Of a DNA stretch of 64,000 nucleotides, positions 22,931 through 35,939 are shown in pieces. The DNA comes from Sipunculus nudus (Eukaryota; Annelida; Sipuncula; Golfingiida; Sipunculidae). The DNA lies in the NCBI GenBank assembly GCA_026874595.1, contig CM049313.1, forward strand, positions 18,411,508-18,475,507, written 5' to 3'. A model generated the notes under the pieces. The model was not told the DNA's origin, searched no databases, and worked only from the letters and a program-made list of their open reading frames with translations. Made by a program: the position numbers and the translations under genes. Numbering within the stretch: the first letter of the stretch is position 1; every line of letters begins with the position of its first letter.

Positions 22931-24139
22931 ACACAAAAATTAACAGACAGACCGTGGGTATACCATAATATATTGTATAATGTTGTATAACAGGCATATA
23001 CTACGTCATATAATATAAATAACCTCACCCTTATCTGTACATTGAGGGAGCCCTCCCAGCCTTGTTATACCTGGCCAGCCTACAACCTTACATGGTCCAT
23101 GAGACCCCCCCCATGTACAAACATAGCGACTACTTGACATTAACAACAATTGGTATGTGCATGTAGAAATAGTAAACATGTACTTATGGCCCTTGATGTG
23201 ATTCTAGACCTCACAATCAATAGATATATTTACAATAGTTTTGCTTTGTTAATACTTTGATGCTAGAGTACTGAAGACATTTTTTATTTTTTATACTTTA
23301 TAACTTAATGCTCTAGTGTTTTTTCACACAGTTTATTGCTCAATAAGCTGCCTTTTACAAATTAGATCTGATCTGGTTCCGACAGCTAGAACCTAAGAGT
23401 GCGTGAGATTATTTTCAACAGGACTGGCTGAGCCAAGTTCCATTTTGACGCTTATAGTTACTTTGTGTTCCTATATCTCTGACAAGATTAGATTCTTTGC
23501 ATGTGCATACATAATCGTTTTTATCTTATTATGCAAAAATGCAATCAATTTAATTAATTTGAAAGAAAATGACCAATCATCAACTTAAATGATTAATCAG
23601 CACACCACTATTATAAAACATATTGCATAAGTGCACAGATTTTTTTGTATAATGATAATAACAAGTTTGAATTTATATGTCAGATACAGATAAATATATA
23701 TCAGATATATATGTATCAATACAATTTTAAATGCTTTGTCAGTCTTTACTTAATTTGTAGGTTATTTTTCTTTTTCTTGGCAAATTTTGTTTCACTATGA
23801 TTATTGTATGATAATATCTATGCATTTCATGTAACCGCTGCTTGGTATAGCAAGGTTCTCTGGGAAGGAACACCAGGGTGCTCACAGAGCATAGAACTGT
23901 AATCAGACCACTGAAAGCATGGTACTGTATGGTGCATCTAGTTGAAATTTTAAACATGCAACACTTTCTCTCCTTGGTTCAATTAATGGTAGTATGTATG
24001 TATTAATATGCATGTACTTGTAGCAGACAGGAGAGCATGTTTTTTAGCCATCATGGCCATTGGGTAATCCTGTTAAAATATACATGTTCATATAAAAATA
24101 ATTACATTGTAAAACATATGACAGAATGTCTACACTAAC

Positions 24140-24221
24140 CTTGGTATATGGCATCTACATTTGCTAATGAAATGTCATCTTCTCTAAGTAATTTGTTTCT
24201 TTGTGGGGGCTCTACTCCTTC
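24140..24221 (-). CDS. MTMR10/12-like: MTMR10/12-like exon 4 (PH-GRAM domain)
   Basis: Eighty-two nt, phase 0 to 1, residues 112-138 (EGVEPPQRNKLLREDDISLA then NVDAIYQ). Acceptor tttttacag, donor AAG|GTTAGT. Aligns with the 'N..(I/L)GE.D..L..(V/I).QI' segment of human MTMR12 and MTMR10; the VD.IY pattern is as in MTMR12. Confidence 0.9.
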
Positions 24222-24726
24222 CTGTAAAAAAAGTAGAAAAATCATGCAAAAATTTGATTTTAGATAAAAATGAAATGTAGATAAACAAAAATAACAGAAA
24301 ATCATTATAACCTATGAAACTTTGATAAACCTTTGAGAACCATGTAGAGGAACATGCAAGGCCATTACGAAAATCTGCTTCCTTTTTACACGGTGAGGAA
24401 AATAAAACAGAAGGCAGGGACAGGTATTTTTCATTTTATAATTTCTTTCAGTTGCAGATTAGAAAAGTTTCAATTAAAAATACATCTGTGAATCTTTGTT
24501 AATAAAGCATATCCCTTTAATTTCATGATTCAAAACAATGAAGGAGTTTTTAGTTCTAACATTTGTTCCCTGGACAGACAAGGGGACAATGAAGGATGAA
24601 TATAGGATCAATAAAGGGTCATTGCAATAGCTTACATACCTTTAAAGCAAGCTATTCACCTACCCTTGCTACAGAAATTAAGTGATGTCTGGCTTTCTCT
24701 GTGTACAAATTTATGAACTGTAGGTA

Positions 24727-25096
24727 ATTCCTGTTAAGAGAAGTTCTTATAATGCCACTGTGATAGATGTATGTATCTACAAGCTGTTAGTAAACATAGC
24801 AGCACTGACCAATTCAAATGCCATGGGACTTTAGGTGATTGGTTGCATATGTGCAAAATTGAAAGGTCACTGTTTGTAAAACAGCCTTTGCAAAACTCTG
24901 GTTCATCTGACTTGCCACCAGATGTCCTTGTTGAATTTGATAATTTGGTGGGCCCCCCACATATTATAAACATGTAGATATATAAACAAAAAGAATTTGT
25001 GTGTCACTGGATAGGAGTTTTCTGGCTTATTTTATAAAAGGTTTCAGAGATTATCTTTAGGTAATAGACTTCAGATAGGGGAACAGGCCCCTTTAA
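24727..25096 (+). mobile_element. Same dispersed repeat, copy 2
   Basis: Follows copy 1 in order with many substitutions; ends 'ggggaacaggcccctttaag'. It abuts exon 3 (25117) by about 20 bp. Confidence 0.7.
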
Positions 25097-25116
25097 GTGC
25101 TATTAACAGTAGTTAC

Positions 25117-25259
25117 CTCATCAAGAAGCCTGGTATACGATAAAAAACTAATGCGGTAGTTGGAACAAAACAGAACTCCAGTGACTCCCTTGGTTCTCTC
25201 TGGTTCTGTGTAGGGGGTGTACTTGATGACCTTCTGAGCCTTTGAGATGATGATCTCAC
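25117..25259 (-). CDS. MTMR10/12-like: MTMR10/12-like exon 3 (PH-GRAM domain)
   Basis: One hundred forty-three nt, phase 1 to 0, residues 64-111. Reads GEIIISKAQKVIKYTPYTEP then GVTGVLFCSNYRISFLSY. The 'G.L.C.N.(K/R)ISF' strand is the diagnostic core of myotubularin PH-GRAM domains, which bind phosphoinositides and position the protein on endosomal membranes. Acceptor tatttcag, donor GAG|GTAACT. This exon gave the first firm family assignment. Confidence 0.93.
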
Positions 25260-25299
25260 CTGAAATACATATATTGTGTTTTTATATACAGCTAAGCAA

Positions 25300-25400
25300 G
25301 TCATTTCACCAAGGTGTTCTTTTTGTGTGGCACCAATGGGGTATGAACCAGGGTCCCTCTGTTATACAACCTCAACCACAAATCTGATCCCTATACCTTC
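25300..25400 (-). mobile_element. Possible tRNA-like SINE fragment
   Basis: On the minus strand 'ccctggttcataccccattggtgccac' (two parts) has a B-box-like 'ggttcatacccc' followed by 'caaggtg..aaatgacttgcttagct'. No clear A box. It lies in the intron between exons 3 and 2. Confidence 0.35.
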
Positions 25401-25595
25401 TCTGAAGTTGAAGTTTAGCCTCAGAATCCTCCTGAAACCACCGTTTACCATATTTTGAGGGTGATGTTACTGATGCCTCATTAAAGGTACTGTTTACAAT
25501 ATTTGGTGTGTGATTTTACTGACGCCTCATGAATGTTTTGTTTACAATATTAGGTTGTTGATGTAGGACACTGCTGGGGTTTCATGTGAACATAC

Positions 25596-25686
25596 CTTGT
25601 AGCTTTTCTGGTTCCACCTCAGGACCTACGACACCCGGGAACAGCTGAGAGAGCGGCTGCGGTACACTTCTCCTGCCCCGGGCCTC
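25596..25686 (-). CDS. MTMR10/12-like: MTMR10/12-like exon 2
   Basis: Ninety-one nt, phase 0 to 1, encoding residues 34-63 and the first base of Gly64 (EARGRRSVPQPL... EVEPEKLQ). Acceptor is cttgcag, donor AAG|GTATGT. The segment corresponds to the variable linker before the GRAM domain and leads into the conserved 'L.GE' that opens it (LPGE in human MTMR10 and MTMR12). Exon GC is much higher than the surrounding intron. Confidence 0.9.
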
Positions 25687-25729
25687 CTGCAAGTAGAGAC
25701 AATCTCCCATAAGAAGTAGAGGTTAGGCT

Positions 25730-26570
25730 AGAAAGTTCACAAATACAACCTCAAACGTGAAACTAAATGTGACACATGGACAAATTCACTTATACAATTT
25801 GTTACCCTAATTATAAAGGCAGATATGTGACTACAGACAAGTTCACCTATACCATTTGTTACTTCCGGTATTTCTAATATACAGTAAGGGTTGAAATGTG
25901 ACTATTGAAAAGTTCACGGTTTTAACCTGTTACTGACAATATAAAGCTACGTTTCCATAAACACTTAAGTCAACGCAAAGGCAAACCTGAATATGAGCTG
26001 CGAACCGGGTATAGGATGGATGGTCGCACTTGTGCTCGCTTTCACACACAGTTACACACATATCGAAATGCTCAAATGATATTCCCAAAGAAGCAATTTT
26101 TATGACGCTTGCATTCACTCTTGCTTTCACGCTTATGGAAACTCATTTGATAGTAGAGATGTGACTATAGACTAGTTCACTAACACTACTTGTAAAAGCT
26201 AATATAATGCAATGTGACAACAAACAACTTCACTAATACACCATGTTACCTCCAAAAGTTAAATGTGACTACAGACAAGTTCACAAATACAACTTTGTAC
26301 TTTAAATATTTCTAATAAATGGAAAGGGTGGAATGTGATTCCAGAATAGTTCACCAATGTTATAACTATTTACTGAAAATATAAAATAGAGATGTGACTG
26401 TTGACTATAGTTCACTTATAAGACTTCACAGCCAAAATAAAGACTGTGATGTGACAACAAACAACTTTTATAATACACAATGTTATCTCCTGAAGGTAGA
26501 AATGTGAATAAAGACATGTTCACCAATACAGCTTCTTACTGACCTATTATTAGTAAGCGGCAAGTTGCCA
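25730..26570. repeat. Degenerate ~75-bp tandem repeat, interrupted
   Basis: A loose unit around 'atgtgactacagacaagttcac.aatac.a.ttgttac' recurs about every 75 bp from 25730 to 26570. Between about 25947 and 26150 the pattern is broken by a sequence bounded by inverted 'gtttccata...tatggaaac', probably an insertion. Confidence 0.6.
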
Positions 26571-27020
26571 CTCTGAAAAAAGAGAGTTCACTGAGGTGTC
26601 AGGTAGGTATCCCTTACAATGTCAAGACAGCACTTTGGATTTTGATAAGGATGCAAATATTTGTTATTTTTACGATGCCTCATGGTTCTCATGCCATAGT
26701 ATCCCCAGACACTTAAGGCATCGACTCCCTACTTAACCAGGAACCCTTCTTCAGAAACGTACCAGCACTTGACAAGGCCAAGACCACCAGAGCCAAGGTC
26801 ACAAATGTTGGAACATGTCTGACATCCTGACGGACACAATTCTGGTATCAAATTTAAAGAAAAAAATATGCAAGTTAGCTTAAAGTTATGGATTTCCTAA
26901 AAATAGTACATTTCTTCAGGTTTTACCTTGGAAACCAAGGTCACTAGACTTGAAAAAAAATCTGAGATATTGGTGAAAATAATATTTGTATCAAATTTGA
27001 AGGAAACAGATGCTGTACTT

Positions 27021-28714
27021 AAAACAAGGGACCCATGGGTCACTGTGCTCACCTGATCATGATTGGACTATAAATGTTTTTCCACTGTGATACTATATTG
27101 AGTCGATAAAGCTTATGAATATCATGGACATGTTGGGCTATTATAAAGGAATGTAATGTAATATGTGAGTAAATGATAAATGAAATTACCTGAATGATGG
27201 ATTAATAGAGTAAAATATAGTGGTTTATTTTTTATTTATTTAGGAGGGGTTGAAAATTGTGATATATTTGAGCAAATATGAATGCAATGACAGCAGTAAT
27301 AAGCAGTAGTAGAATGATGATAAGGCTATTTGTTGAAGGATCTAAAGTGTATGGTAGTCTGCAAGCTTTCAATTTGACAGATATGATTTCATGATTAACC
27401 ATGCTGATGAAGTGATTTATGAATTTGTGATTGTATGACACAATATCTCTTTAGTCTTGACAAGGAACATTATTGCGATGCCCACTATGTCTACATATTA
27501 CACAATATTGACATAATTTCTGGCATGTACATAGGTACCTATGGACGAATAGTTATACAAAATATTAAAGTATGAATATATCTCATTCATCTTGTTCTTG
27601 CTTACTGAGGCTGACTTTGGGATGGGGTTCAGAGAAGGGAAAAGTGAGGGCAGTACGAAGGTGGATGTAAAAAAATTCTATTGTAATGTTTTTCATTTAT
27701 ATAAGAATTTAAAAAGCTAAGAAAAAAGGGGCCCTCCTACTTGGTTATAGTAAAGTTCTAAATATATGATTGCAAACTAATACTCTGACAAGACTGTCAT
27801 GAAGAAAAACAGTAAAAGTTTTGAGATACTGTGATGCATATGAAAATTTACAGATGGACAGGCAAGTGGACAGAATGGACTAATACCTTTATTTCACTTT
27901 CAAGGGAATAATGCATTTAAGTTTATACATAAGCCTATTTTTTTAGCATATCCACTTTTTCCATTACAAAGTTTTTATCTGAATCATTTTTTTTTATTTA
28001 CAGGTTTTATAAATTTTTAATAAAATTTAACTGAAAATATAAGTTAAAATGTTAGAATAGTTGCAAAAGTTGCAATCATTATATATACAGAGTAAAAAAA
28101 ACTGAAACTATAAGTTCAAATATTAGAATTGTTGCAAAAGTTGCAATCATTATATATCCAGAGTGAGCTCATATTGGGTCATATTATGCATACACATATA
28201 TTTTATTATTTTTAAATCATAAATGTTAAAACTGAATTTAAAAGAAAATAATGCCACAACATGGCATATACAAGAATATTTCTTGAATCACTATTAAAAA
28301 GTTTTGCACATTTGAGTTTTCAGTACATGCTTAATTTTATTCACCAAAATAAAATAAAAGATTCAGTAAATTTGATAAAATAAAACATCTTTTCAAATAA
28401 AGTATACACACTGTTGGTTGAATGAGGGACAAACAATATCATTGTGCTAATTACTATCCCAGTTTTAATTTATTACTGGAATTAATAGTCAATTTCACAC
28501 CTGGTGAAGTTTTTACTCTTCTGAAGTAAGGAATTACTTATCTGATGAACATCCACACTTTCATAGCAATACACTACTTTGTGGACACAATTAAATGTAC
28601 ACTTTAATCATTGTAACCCTGGCGGTACAATACAAAATCTAAAATGTAGCATAGCCTAGAATAAGAATAAATCAAATACAGAAAATAATAACATTCGTCT
28701 AGTTTATGCACCAT

Positions 28715-28751
<37 letters not shown>

Positions 28752-30287
28752 TTGCAGGGCAGAGGGGAAGCCTGCTGGTAGTGGCCAAGCTGAGCCAAGG
28801 CAAGCTGCCTGGGGTGGGTTACATAATGCAAGTGAAGGCTGTACTACTAAGTGGGCTACATGTAAACAACCCTTGACATGGTGTATGAAAACATGAATAA
28901 AAGCTATTCTTTCCAATCAATTTCTTTGAAATTTCAGATTTTAAAAGATAAAATCCTTATGTATATATGCTGTGAATATTAAACAACAGTGCTCACAGGA
29001 AAAAAATGTGCCATTGCCAAAGTTGGACAAAATTTAAGGTATTGATTTTTTATTTATGCTAATAACTTGAAAAATTTGCAAAATCAGATCTAATTTTGGG
29101 TAAACAATTGAATCTTGATTAAATAAAGTTACATTCCTGAAAAAAAAAGTCTCTAGGTTCAGCAATTCTCATGTTAGGTGAGTAAATATATTTCATGATT
29201 TTTTTAAAATTGCATTATATTTTGGCCCATAACGTCAAAATAATACCCAATACTGACCTAATTTTTGGTATGTTCATAGAAAATGTATTAAAGAATGTGA
29301 ATAGTAAATATGATCAAAAACAGATCAGTGGTTTTGATATAAGGCAGCCTTGAAGTGTAACAATGGCTTTTTTATGGAAAACGGAGGTTTTTCCTTAATA
29401 TCATGAAGGAACGAAGTCCTAATGACCCAATTTGCAGTATGGAAGGAGATTTTGGGGACATCTAACATTATGCCAACAGCCTGGGGGGCATAGAGATGTG
29501 CACTGAATGACATACAGTCATCAAAGTGGACTGCTTGACAATGTAAGGGAATACAACAAGAGCCTAAAAAAAATTCAATAAATAGCCTAATTTTGCAGCT
29601 TTTTTTTTTCAAATTTCAGATTTTTACATGTTAAATCCTTTGTGTACATGCTGTGAAAATTATATCCACAGTACTTACAGGAAAAAAACGTGCCGTGGCC
29701 AAAGTTGGTTAAAATTTAAGGTACCAATTTTATATTTTTGCCAATATTTAAAAAAATTTAACAAATTTTGATCTAATTTTTGGTTTACAATTAAATTTTG
29801 ATTAATTAAAGTTGTGTTACTGAAAATAAATCCCTACCTTTAACGCTTTTGGTCTTAGTTGACCTAATATCTTTCCTGATTTTTTTACAAAGTCCATTAT
29901 GTTTGGGCCCATAACTTTTTTAAATTAAATAATACTGACTTAATTTCTTGCATGTACATAGGAACTATATAGAGGAATATTTATGGTAAATATGAAGAAA
30001 ACCAAATGAGTGGTTTTGATATTAGGCAGTCCTGAAGTGTAAAAATAGATTTCTAATAAAAAATTGAGGTTTTTCCTTAATATCTCGAAGGAACGAAGTC
30101 CTATTGACCCAATTTTCAGCTTGGTAGGAGATTTTGGGGACATCTAACTGTATGCCAAATTAGGTTTGTAGGTCCAATGGTGTCGAAACGTGCCAGTCTT
30201 ACGGACGGACATCCGGACGGACGGACGGACGACAGACAATGGACCACGACTATAGCTCAGATGACTTATAGTCAGCTGAGCTAAAAA
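27021..30287 (+). mobile_element. 3.2-kb interspersed repeat, full copy B
   Basis: Second full copy, alignable with copy A from end to end with scattered substitutions and indels. It includes the same internal tandem unit (28920-29470 and 29615-30150), a GGACGG tract near 30200-30235 and the terminal hairpin GACTATA-loop-TATAGTC at 30248-30273 just before CTAAAAA. Its last 735 bp were copied again by the tandem duplication that starts at 29553. Confidence 0.87.
28716..28750 (+). repeat. 35-bp poly-G tract
   Basis: An uninterrupted run of 35 G within repeat copy B. The matching site in copy A (14760-14775) has 16 G. Confidence 0.95.
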
Positions 30288-31797
30288 TCATAGGGTAAAC
30301 AAAAATCCTATCTTTTCACAGATTTTACCTTGAAGAGCAAGTTCAAGGTCACAGGTCTTGGATTTAGTCCAAGATATCAGTAGAAATATTTTTGTGTTTA
30401 AAATTGAAGGATGCAGTACTTCAAAAGATATAGGGTTAACAAAAATCCTTTATTTTCTCAGATTTGATCTTGAGGACCAAGATCACGGTGACCAGTTGTC
30501 AAACATTTCTGAGATCTTTGTGGAAACAATTTGTGTATCAAATTTGAAGAAAAAATATGCTGTATTTTAAAAGTTATGGGGTTTATAAAGTTTATATTGA
30601 ATTTATGTGCATACACTAAGGAAAGGAAAATAGGTGGCATCACAAGTCTCCCTTACGAGACAAAGGTATCCCATATCTTCGGTCAACTTGCTTGTTGGAC
30701 CATGCATCCTTTTTTTTTAGATATTTAAGATTATGTGTGATTTTCACCAAATATCAAGATATTCAAGGTAAAGGCCATTGTAAAGGCCATGACCTGAATT
30801 AAAAAAGACCTCATCCCATAACCTATATCTATGCATTTGCATAATTTGAAAGAAATCTGCTCAAAGATTGGTTTTTACTAATAATGGTCACATTACTGTC
30901 AAGAGGCAATGATAGGGGTATAAAAAGGTACAAAAACAAGAAAGGGAAAGGATAAAAGGTGGAACCACCAGTCTTATGTACATGACAAAGTTATCCAAGG
31001 TCTTCGGTGAACTGATTATTTGACCAATCCATGCACACTTTCTTGAGATATTTAACATTTTGTGTAATTTTCACCAGAAAATGGACATATTCAAGGTCAA
31101 GGTCACTCCCCTAGTAAAGTTCATGACCACATTTTGAATAAGCTTGGTCCTCTCAACCATATCTATGCACATGTCAAGTTTGATAAAGATCTGTGAAATA
31201 CTTTTTTGGTAATGTTGCATACAAAATTCTTCTGCAGTGGTGGAAGCGGGACCATGCTTAAACCATAGTATCCCCGGCTTTGTCTCGGTATACAATTCCT
31301 GCTTGTGCACAACAATAGTGTGGATGACCACTGCAGTGCATTTGTCAGTTTAACTGGGATCAAGAATCAATGTAGGCCCTTTCAGTCCAACAAAGGGTAT
31401 TCTTGCTGTTTCTTCATTTTAACCAGATTTGTTTTGTGCACTAGGTTTTTTAAAGTGCTAGTTTTTCATGTGGGCTATAACAACTTGCTTGTTTTTACTT
31501 TTATTTCATTGTAACAAAATTTTTTAGTTAGCATGATTCATTGAATTTAAGGTTTTAGTATTGCATCAGGTGGTTTTAGTGCTGTTCTAATGTACATGTG
31601 GGCCAACTAATTGTAGTAACCGATTTTTATTGAGTAGGCTGGCATGTTTTTGTTCATTGAAATTAGATTAATTTCAGCCATGTTCAATTTTAATTTAATT
31701 TTTGGTATTGCCTCTGGTACTCCAGGTGCTGAACATACAGGTTTCATTCAGTAAAGGTAAATATGTGGGTTAACAGTCTGATATAAGTGACAATGAG
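29553..31797 (+). repeat. 2.25-kb tandem duplication, first unit
   Basis: Near-identical to 31798-34042, with about ten differences by eye in 2245 bp. It spans the end of repeat copy B and about 1.5 kb of adjacent intron-like sequence with no recognisable gene. The unit begins 'acaacaagagcct'; a short similarity (gacaatg...acaacaagagcc) lies at the breakpoint. Confidence 0.95.
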
Positions 31798-34042
31798 ACA
31801 ACAAGAGCCTAAAAAAAAATTCAATAAATAGCCTAATTTTGCAGCTTTTTTTTTTCAAATTTCAGATTTTTACATGTTAAATCCTTTGTGTACATGCTGT
31901 GAAAATTATATCCACAGTACTTACAGGAAAAAAACGTGCCGTGGCCAAAGTTGGTTAAAATTTAAGGTACCAATTTTATATTTTTGCCAATATTTAAAAA
32001 AATTTAACAAATTTTGATCTAATTTTTGGTTTACAATTAAATTTTGATTAATTAAAGTTGTGTTACTGAAAATAAATCCCTACCTTTAACGCTTTTGGTC
32101 TTAGTTGACCTAATATCTTTCCTGATTTTTTTACAAAGTCCATTATGTTTGGGCCCATAACTTTTTTAAATTAAATAATACTGACTTAATTTCTTGCATG
32201 TACATAGGAACTATATAGAGGAATATTTATGGTAAATATGAAGAAAACCAAATGAGTGGTTTTGATATTAGGCAGTCCTGAAGTGTAAAAATAGATTTCT
32301 AATAAAAAATTGAGGTTTTTCCTTAATATCTCGAAGGAACGAAGTCCTATTGACCCAATTTTCAGCTTGGTAGGAGATTTTGGGGACATCTAACTGTATG
32401 CCAAATTAGGTTTGTAGGTCCAATGGTGTCGAAACGTGCCAGTCTTACGGACGGACATCCGGACGGACGGACGGACGACGGACAATGGACCACGACTATA
32501 GCTCAGATGACTTATAGTCAGCTGAGCTAAAAATCATAGGGTAAACAAAAATCCTATCTTTTCACAGATTTTACCTTGAAGATCAAGTTCAAGGTCACAG
32601 GTCTTGGATTTAGTCCAAGATATCAGTAGAAATATTTTTGTGTTTAAAATTGAAGGATGCAGTACTTCAAAAGATATAGGGTTAACAAAAATCCTTTATT
32701 TTCTCAGATTTGATCTTGAAGACCAAGATCATGGTGACCAGTTGTCAAACATTTCTGAGATCTTTGTGGAAACAATTTGTGTATCAAATTTGAAGAAAAA
32801 ATATGCTGTATTTTAAAAGTTATGGGGTTTATAAAGTTTATATTGAATTTATGTGCATACACTAAGGAAAGGAAAATAGGTGGCATCACAAGTCTCCCTT
32901 ACGAGACAAAGGTATCCCATATCTTCGGTCAACTTGCTTGTTGGACCATGCATCCTTTTTTTTTTAGATATTTAAGATTATGTGTGATTTTCACCAAATA
33001 TCAAGATATTCAAGGTAAAGGCCATTGTAAAGGCCATGACCTGAATTAAAAAAGACCTCATCCCATAACCTATATCTATGCATTTGCATAATTTGAAAGA
33101 AATCTGCTCAAAGATTGGTTTTTACTAATAATGGTCACATTACTGTCAAGAGGCAATGATAGGGGTATAAAAAGGTACAAAAACAAGAAAGGGAAAGGAT
33201 AAAAGGTGGCACCACCAGTCTTATGTACATGACAAAGTTATCCAAGGTCTTCGGTGAACTGATTATCTGACCAATCCATGCACACTTTCTTGAGATATTT
33301 AACATTTTGTGTAATTTTCACCAGAAAATGGACATATTCAAGGTCAAGGTCACTCCCCTAGTAAAGTTCATGACCACATTTTGAATAAGCTTGGTCCTCT
33401 CAACCATATCTATGCACATGTCAAGTTTGATAAAGATCTGTGAAATACTTTTTTGGTAATGTTGCATACAAAATTCTTCTGCAGTGGTGGAAGCGGGACC
33501 ATGCTAAAACCATAGTATCCCCGGCTTTGTCTCGGTATACAATTCCTGCTTGTGCACAACAATAGTGTGGAAGACCACTGCAGTGCATTTGTCAGTTTAA
33601 CTGGGATCAAGAATCAATGTAGGCCCTTTCAGTCCAACAAAGGGTATTCTTGCTGTTTCTTCATTTTAACCAGATTTGTTTTGTGCACTAGGTTTTTTAA
33701 AGTGCTAGTTTTTCATGTGGGCTATAACAACTTGCTTGTTTTTACTTTTATTTCATTGTAACAAAATTTTTTAGTTAGCATGATTCATTGAATTTAAGGT
33801 TTTAGTATTGCATCAGGTGGTTTTAGTGCTGTTCTAATGTACATGTGGGCCAACTAATTGTAGTAACCGATTTTTATTGAGTAGGCTGGCATGTTTTTGT
33901 TCATTGAAATTAGATTAATTTCAGCCATGTTCAATTTTAATTTAATTTTTGGTATTGCCTCTGGTACTCCAGGTGCTGAACATACAGGTTTCATTCAGTA
34001 AAGGTAAATATGTGGGTTAACAGTCTGATATAAGTGACAATG
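31798..34042 (+). repeat. 2.25-kb tandem duplication, second unit
   Basis: Starts 'acaacaagagcct' and ends 'aagtgacaatg' at 34042. Differences from the first unit include gacgacagac/gacgacggac, gaagagcaa/gaagatcaa and catgcttaaacc/catgctaaaacc. It contains the duplicated 3' end of the 3.2-kb repeat (31798-32533). Confidence 0.95.
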
Positions 34043-34402
34043 TCAGCCTCATCTGACTTTACACTTTGCCTTCCTGGTCTTATGGGCCTGTTCATTCTTG
34101 CAGCATTTCTTAACCACTCATGATTGGGAAGCATACAACCCTGGCAGCCATAATGGGCACTAAATGCTTCCATATTCTAGTTCTAGGGCCTACATTTGCC
34201 TGATGCTCATGACCAGTACCCATTCACTGCATTCACTTATGGGTTTAAAGAGCTCACCCTTGTGGTAAAGCCAGGAGTCTTAGGGTACAAGGTGGTCTTA
34301 TTCTAGACACTACCCACAATCTTACAGCCACAAGACCAGCACACCAATATGACACCAGGATCCACATTTTACTACCACTCTCCAAGTGAGCTTTCCTGTG
34401 TA

Positions 34403-34480
34403 CAGCAGTACCTGTCGTGAGGGGACACCTGTGGGATATCACCTTAGTGTCCCTTCATTGCAGGTGTCCTTCATGAGAAT
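34403..34480 (+). mobile_element. Isolated end of the 16637-17963 family
   Basis: 'cagcagtacctgtcgtgaggggacacctgtgggatatcac' (split here from a longer match) follows the left 80 bp of 16637-17963 closely, then similarity stops. Confidence 0.65.
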
Positions 34481-34571
34481 GTGTATTCCTATATTAAATC
34501 ATTTCCTGGTATCATAATCCATGACTAAGGAGTATAAACCCTGCATGAAGCAAGGTATATTGTTTTCACTC

Positions 34572-34611
<40 letters not shown>

Positions 34612-35179
34612 ACAAGATATCTGAAAAATGGTAACATGGATGTAATTGAAATTTTTCTTATAGGTTGGTTCTGTGAAATTCCACAAGACATTCAGATTTG
34701 GTGTAAATCCAAGCACAAATAACTGTGGAATGAGTGTTTTATGGGTTTTCATAACAGTGATAACACATTTGTTTACCCCCGGATATAGCATGTGACTATA
34801 TGGCCATATTTGAAGTGCAAGTCTTGATGTCACCTATGACAATGACTTCACGTGTATGTGCTGTTTTCCTGAAAGGTGTCAGTAAATCAACATACCGCAT
34901 GGCTGCCATGGTTGTTGATAGTTGTGTTTAAAGTCAATTAAGGGTAGCAGCAATACCAAGATGTCCAAAAGCATTTTTCAACTATTTCAATTGAAATGTT
35001 CTCTGTAATAACACAGGTTTAATTAACATTCCAGTACACCAACTTTGAACACTTAATTTCGGCACAAGGTTTATGCGTCCATACCGGATTCTTTTTTAAT
35101 ATACCTTTGTACATATCTCTACTTTTATTTTGAAGGTTTTAAAGGTAAAGCCAGTATCTGGTTGCCTGGAGCTTGACAA

Positions 35180-35939
35180 TGCAAGTGAATTCAACAGAGT
35201 TTCCAAAATAACTTCAATAACTATAGCCCTATTTTTGAGCTTTTATTTTCAAATTTTAGATTTTAAAAGATTAAATCCTTATGTGTACATGCTGTAAAAA
35301 TTAAATCAACATTGCTAAGAGGAACCCTGCCATGGTCAAAAGTGGGGCTTAATTTAAGGTTTTGATTTTTAATTCAGCTAATAACTTAAGAAAATTAACA
35401 AATTTTTATCAAATTTCTGGTATACAATTGAAATTTTAATCTTAATAAAATAAAGTAAAATCCTTGAAACAGAAGTCTCTAGCTTTAACAGTAAACATGT
35501 TCAGTATCAAAATATATTTCTTGCTGTTTTATCGAGGTACCTAATGATCAAGTCCATAAGTTTAAATAGTTAGGTACTAGTATACAGACCTTATTTCTGG
35601 TACATATATAGGAAATCTACCTTGAGTGTACGCAGGCACAGAGCAAAATTTTTGCTTAACACGAACAAAAAACAGAAATTGGTTTTGACATAAGGCAGTC
35701 CTGAAGTGTAACAATAGGTTTTCAAAGGAAAATTTCGGTTTTTCCTTTATTTCCCGAAGGAAGTTGCAGTTACCCAGTTTTGGGTTTAGTTTGAAAATGT
35801 AAGTAACATTTTGGATTAATTGGTCTACCAGTTTCAAAACATGTCAGTCTAATGGACAGATAGATGAAAGAATGGACGGATGACAAAGAATGGGTCATAA
35901 CTATATAGCTTAGATGACAAAGTCAGCTGAGCCGAAAAA
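35180..35939 (+). mobile_element. 3.2-kb repeat family, diverged 3' fragment
   Basis: An older copy: 'gcttgacaatgcaagtgaattcaac' at its start and 'gtcagctgagccgaaaaa' at its end follow the family with many changes. The GACGG tract has decayed to 'gacagatagatgaaagaatggacgg'. Confidence 0.75.

Noticed and set aside
15169-32389. Similar short minus-strand peptides (MSPKSPTK...) recurring at 590, 15169, 29940 and 32186
   Set aside because: They recur because the DNA repeat recurs. Substitutions do not favour silent sites by eye, and the peptides are cut at different places.
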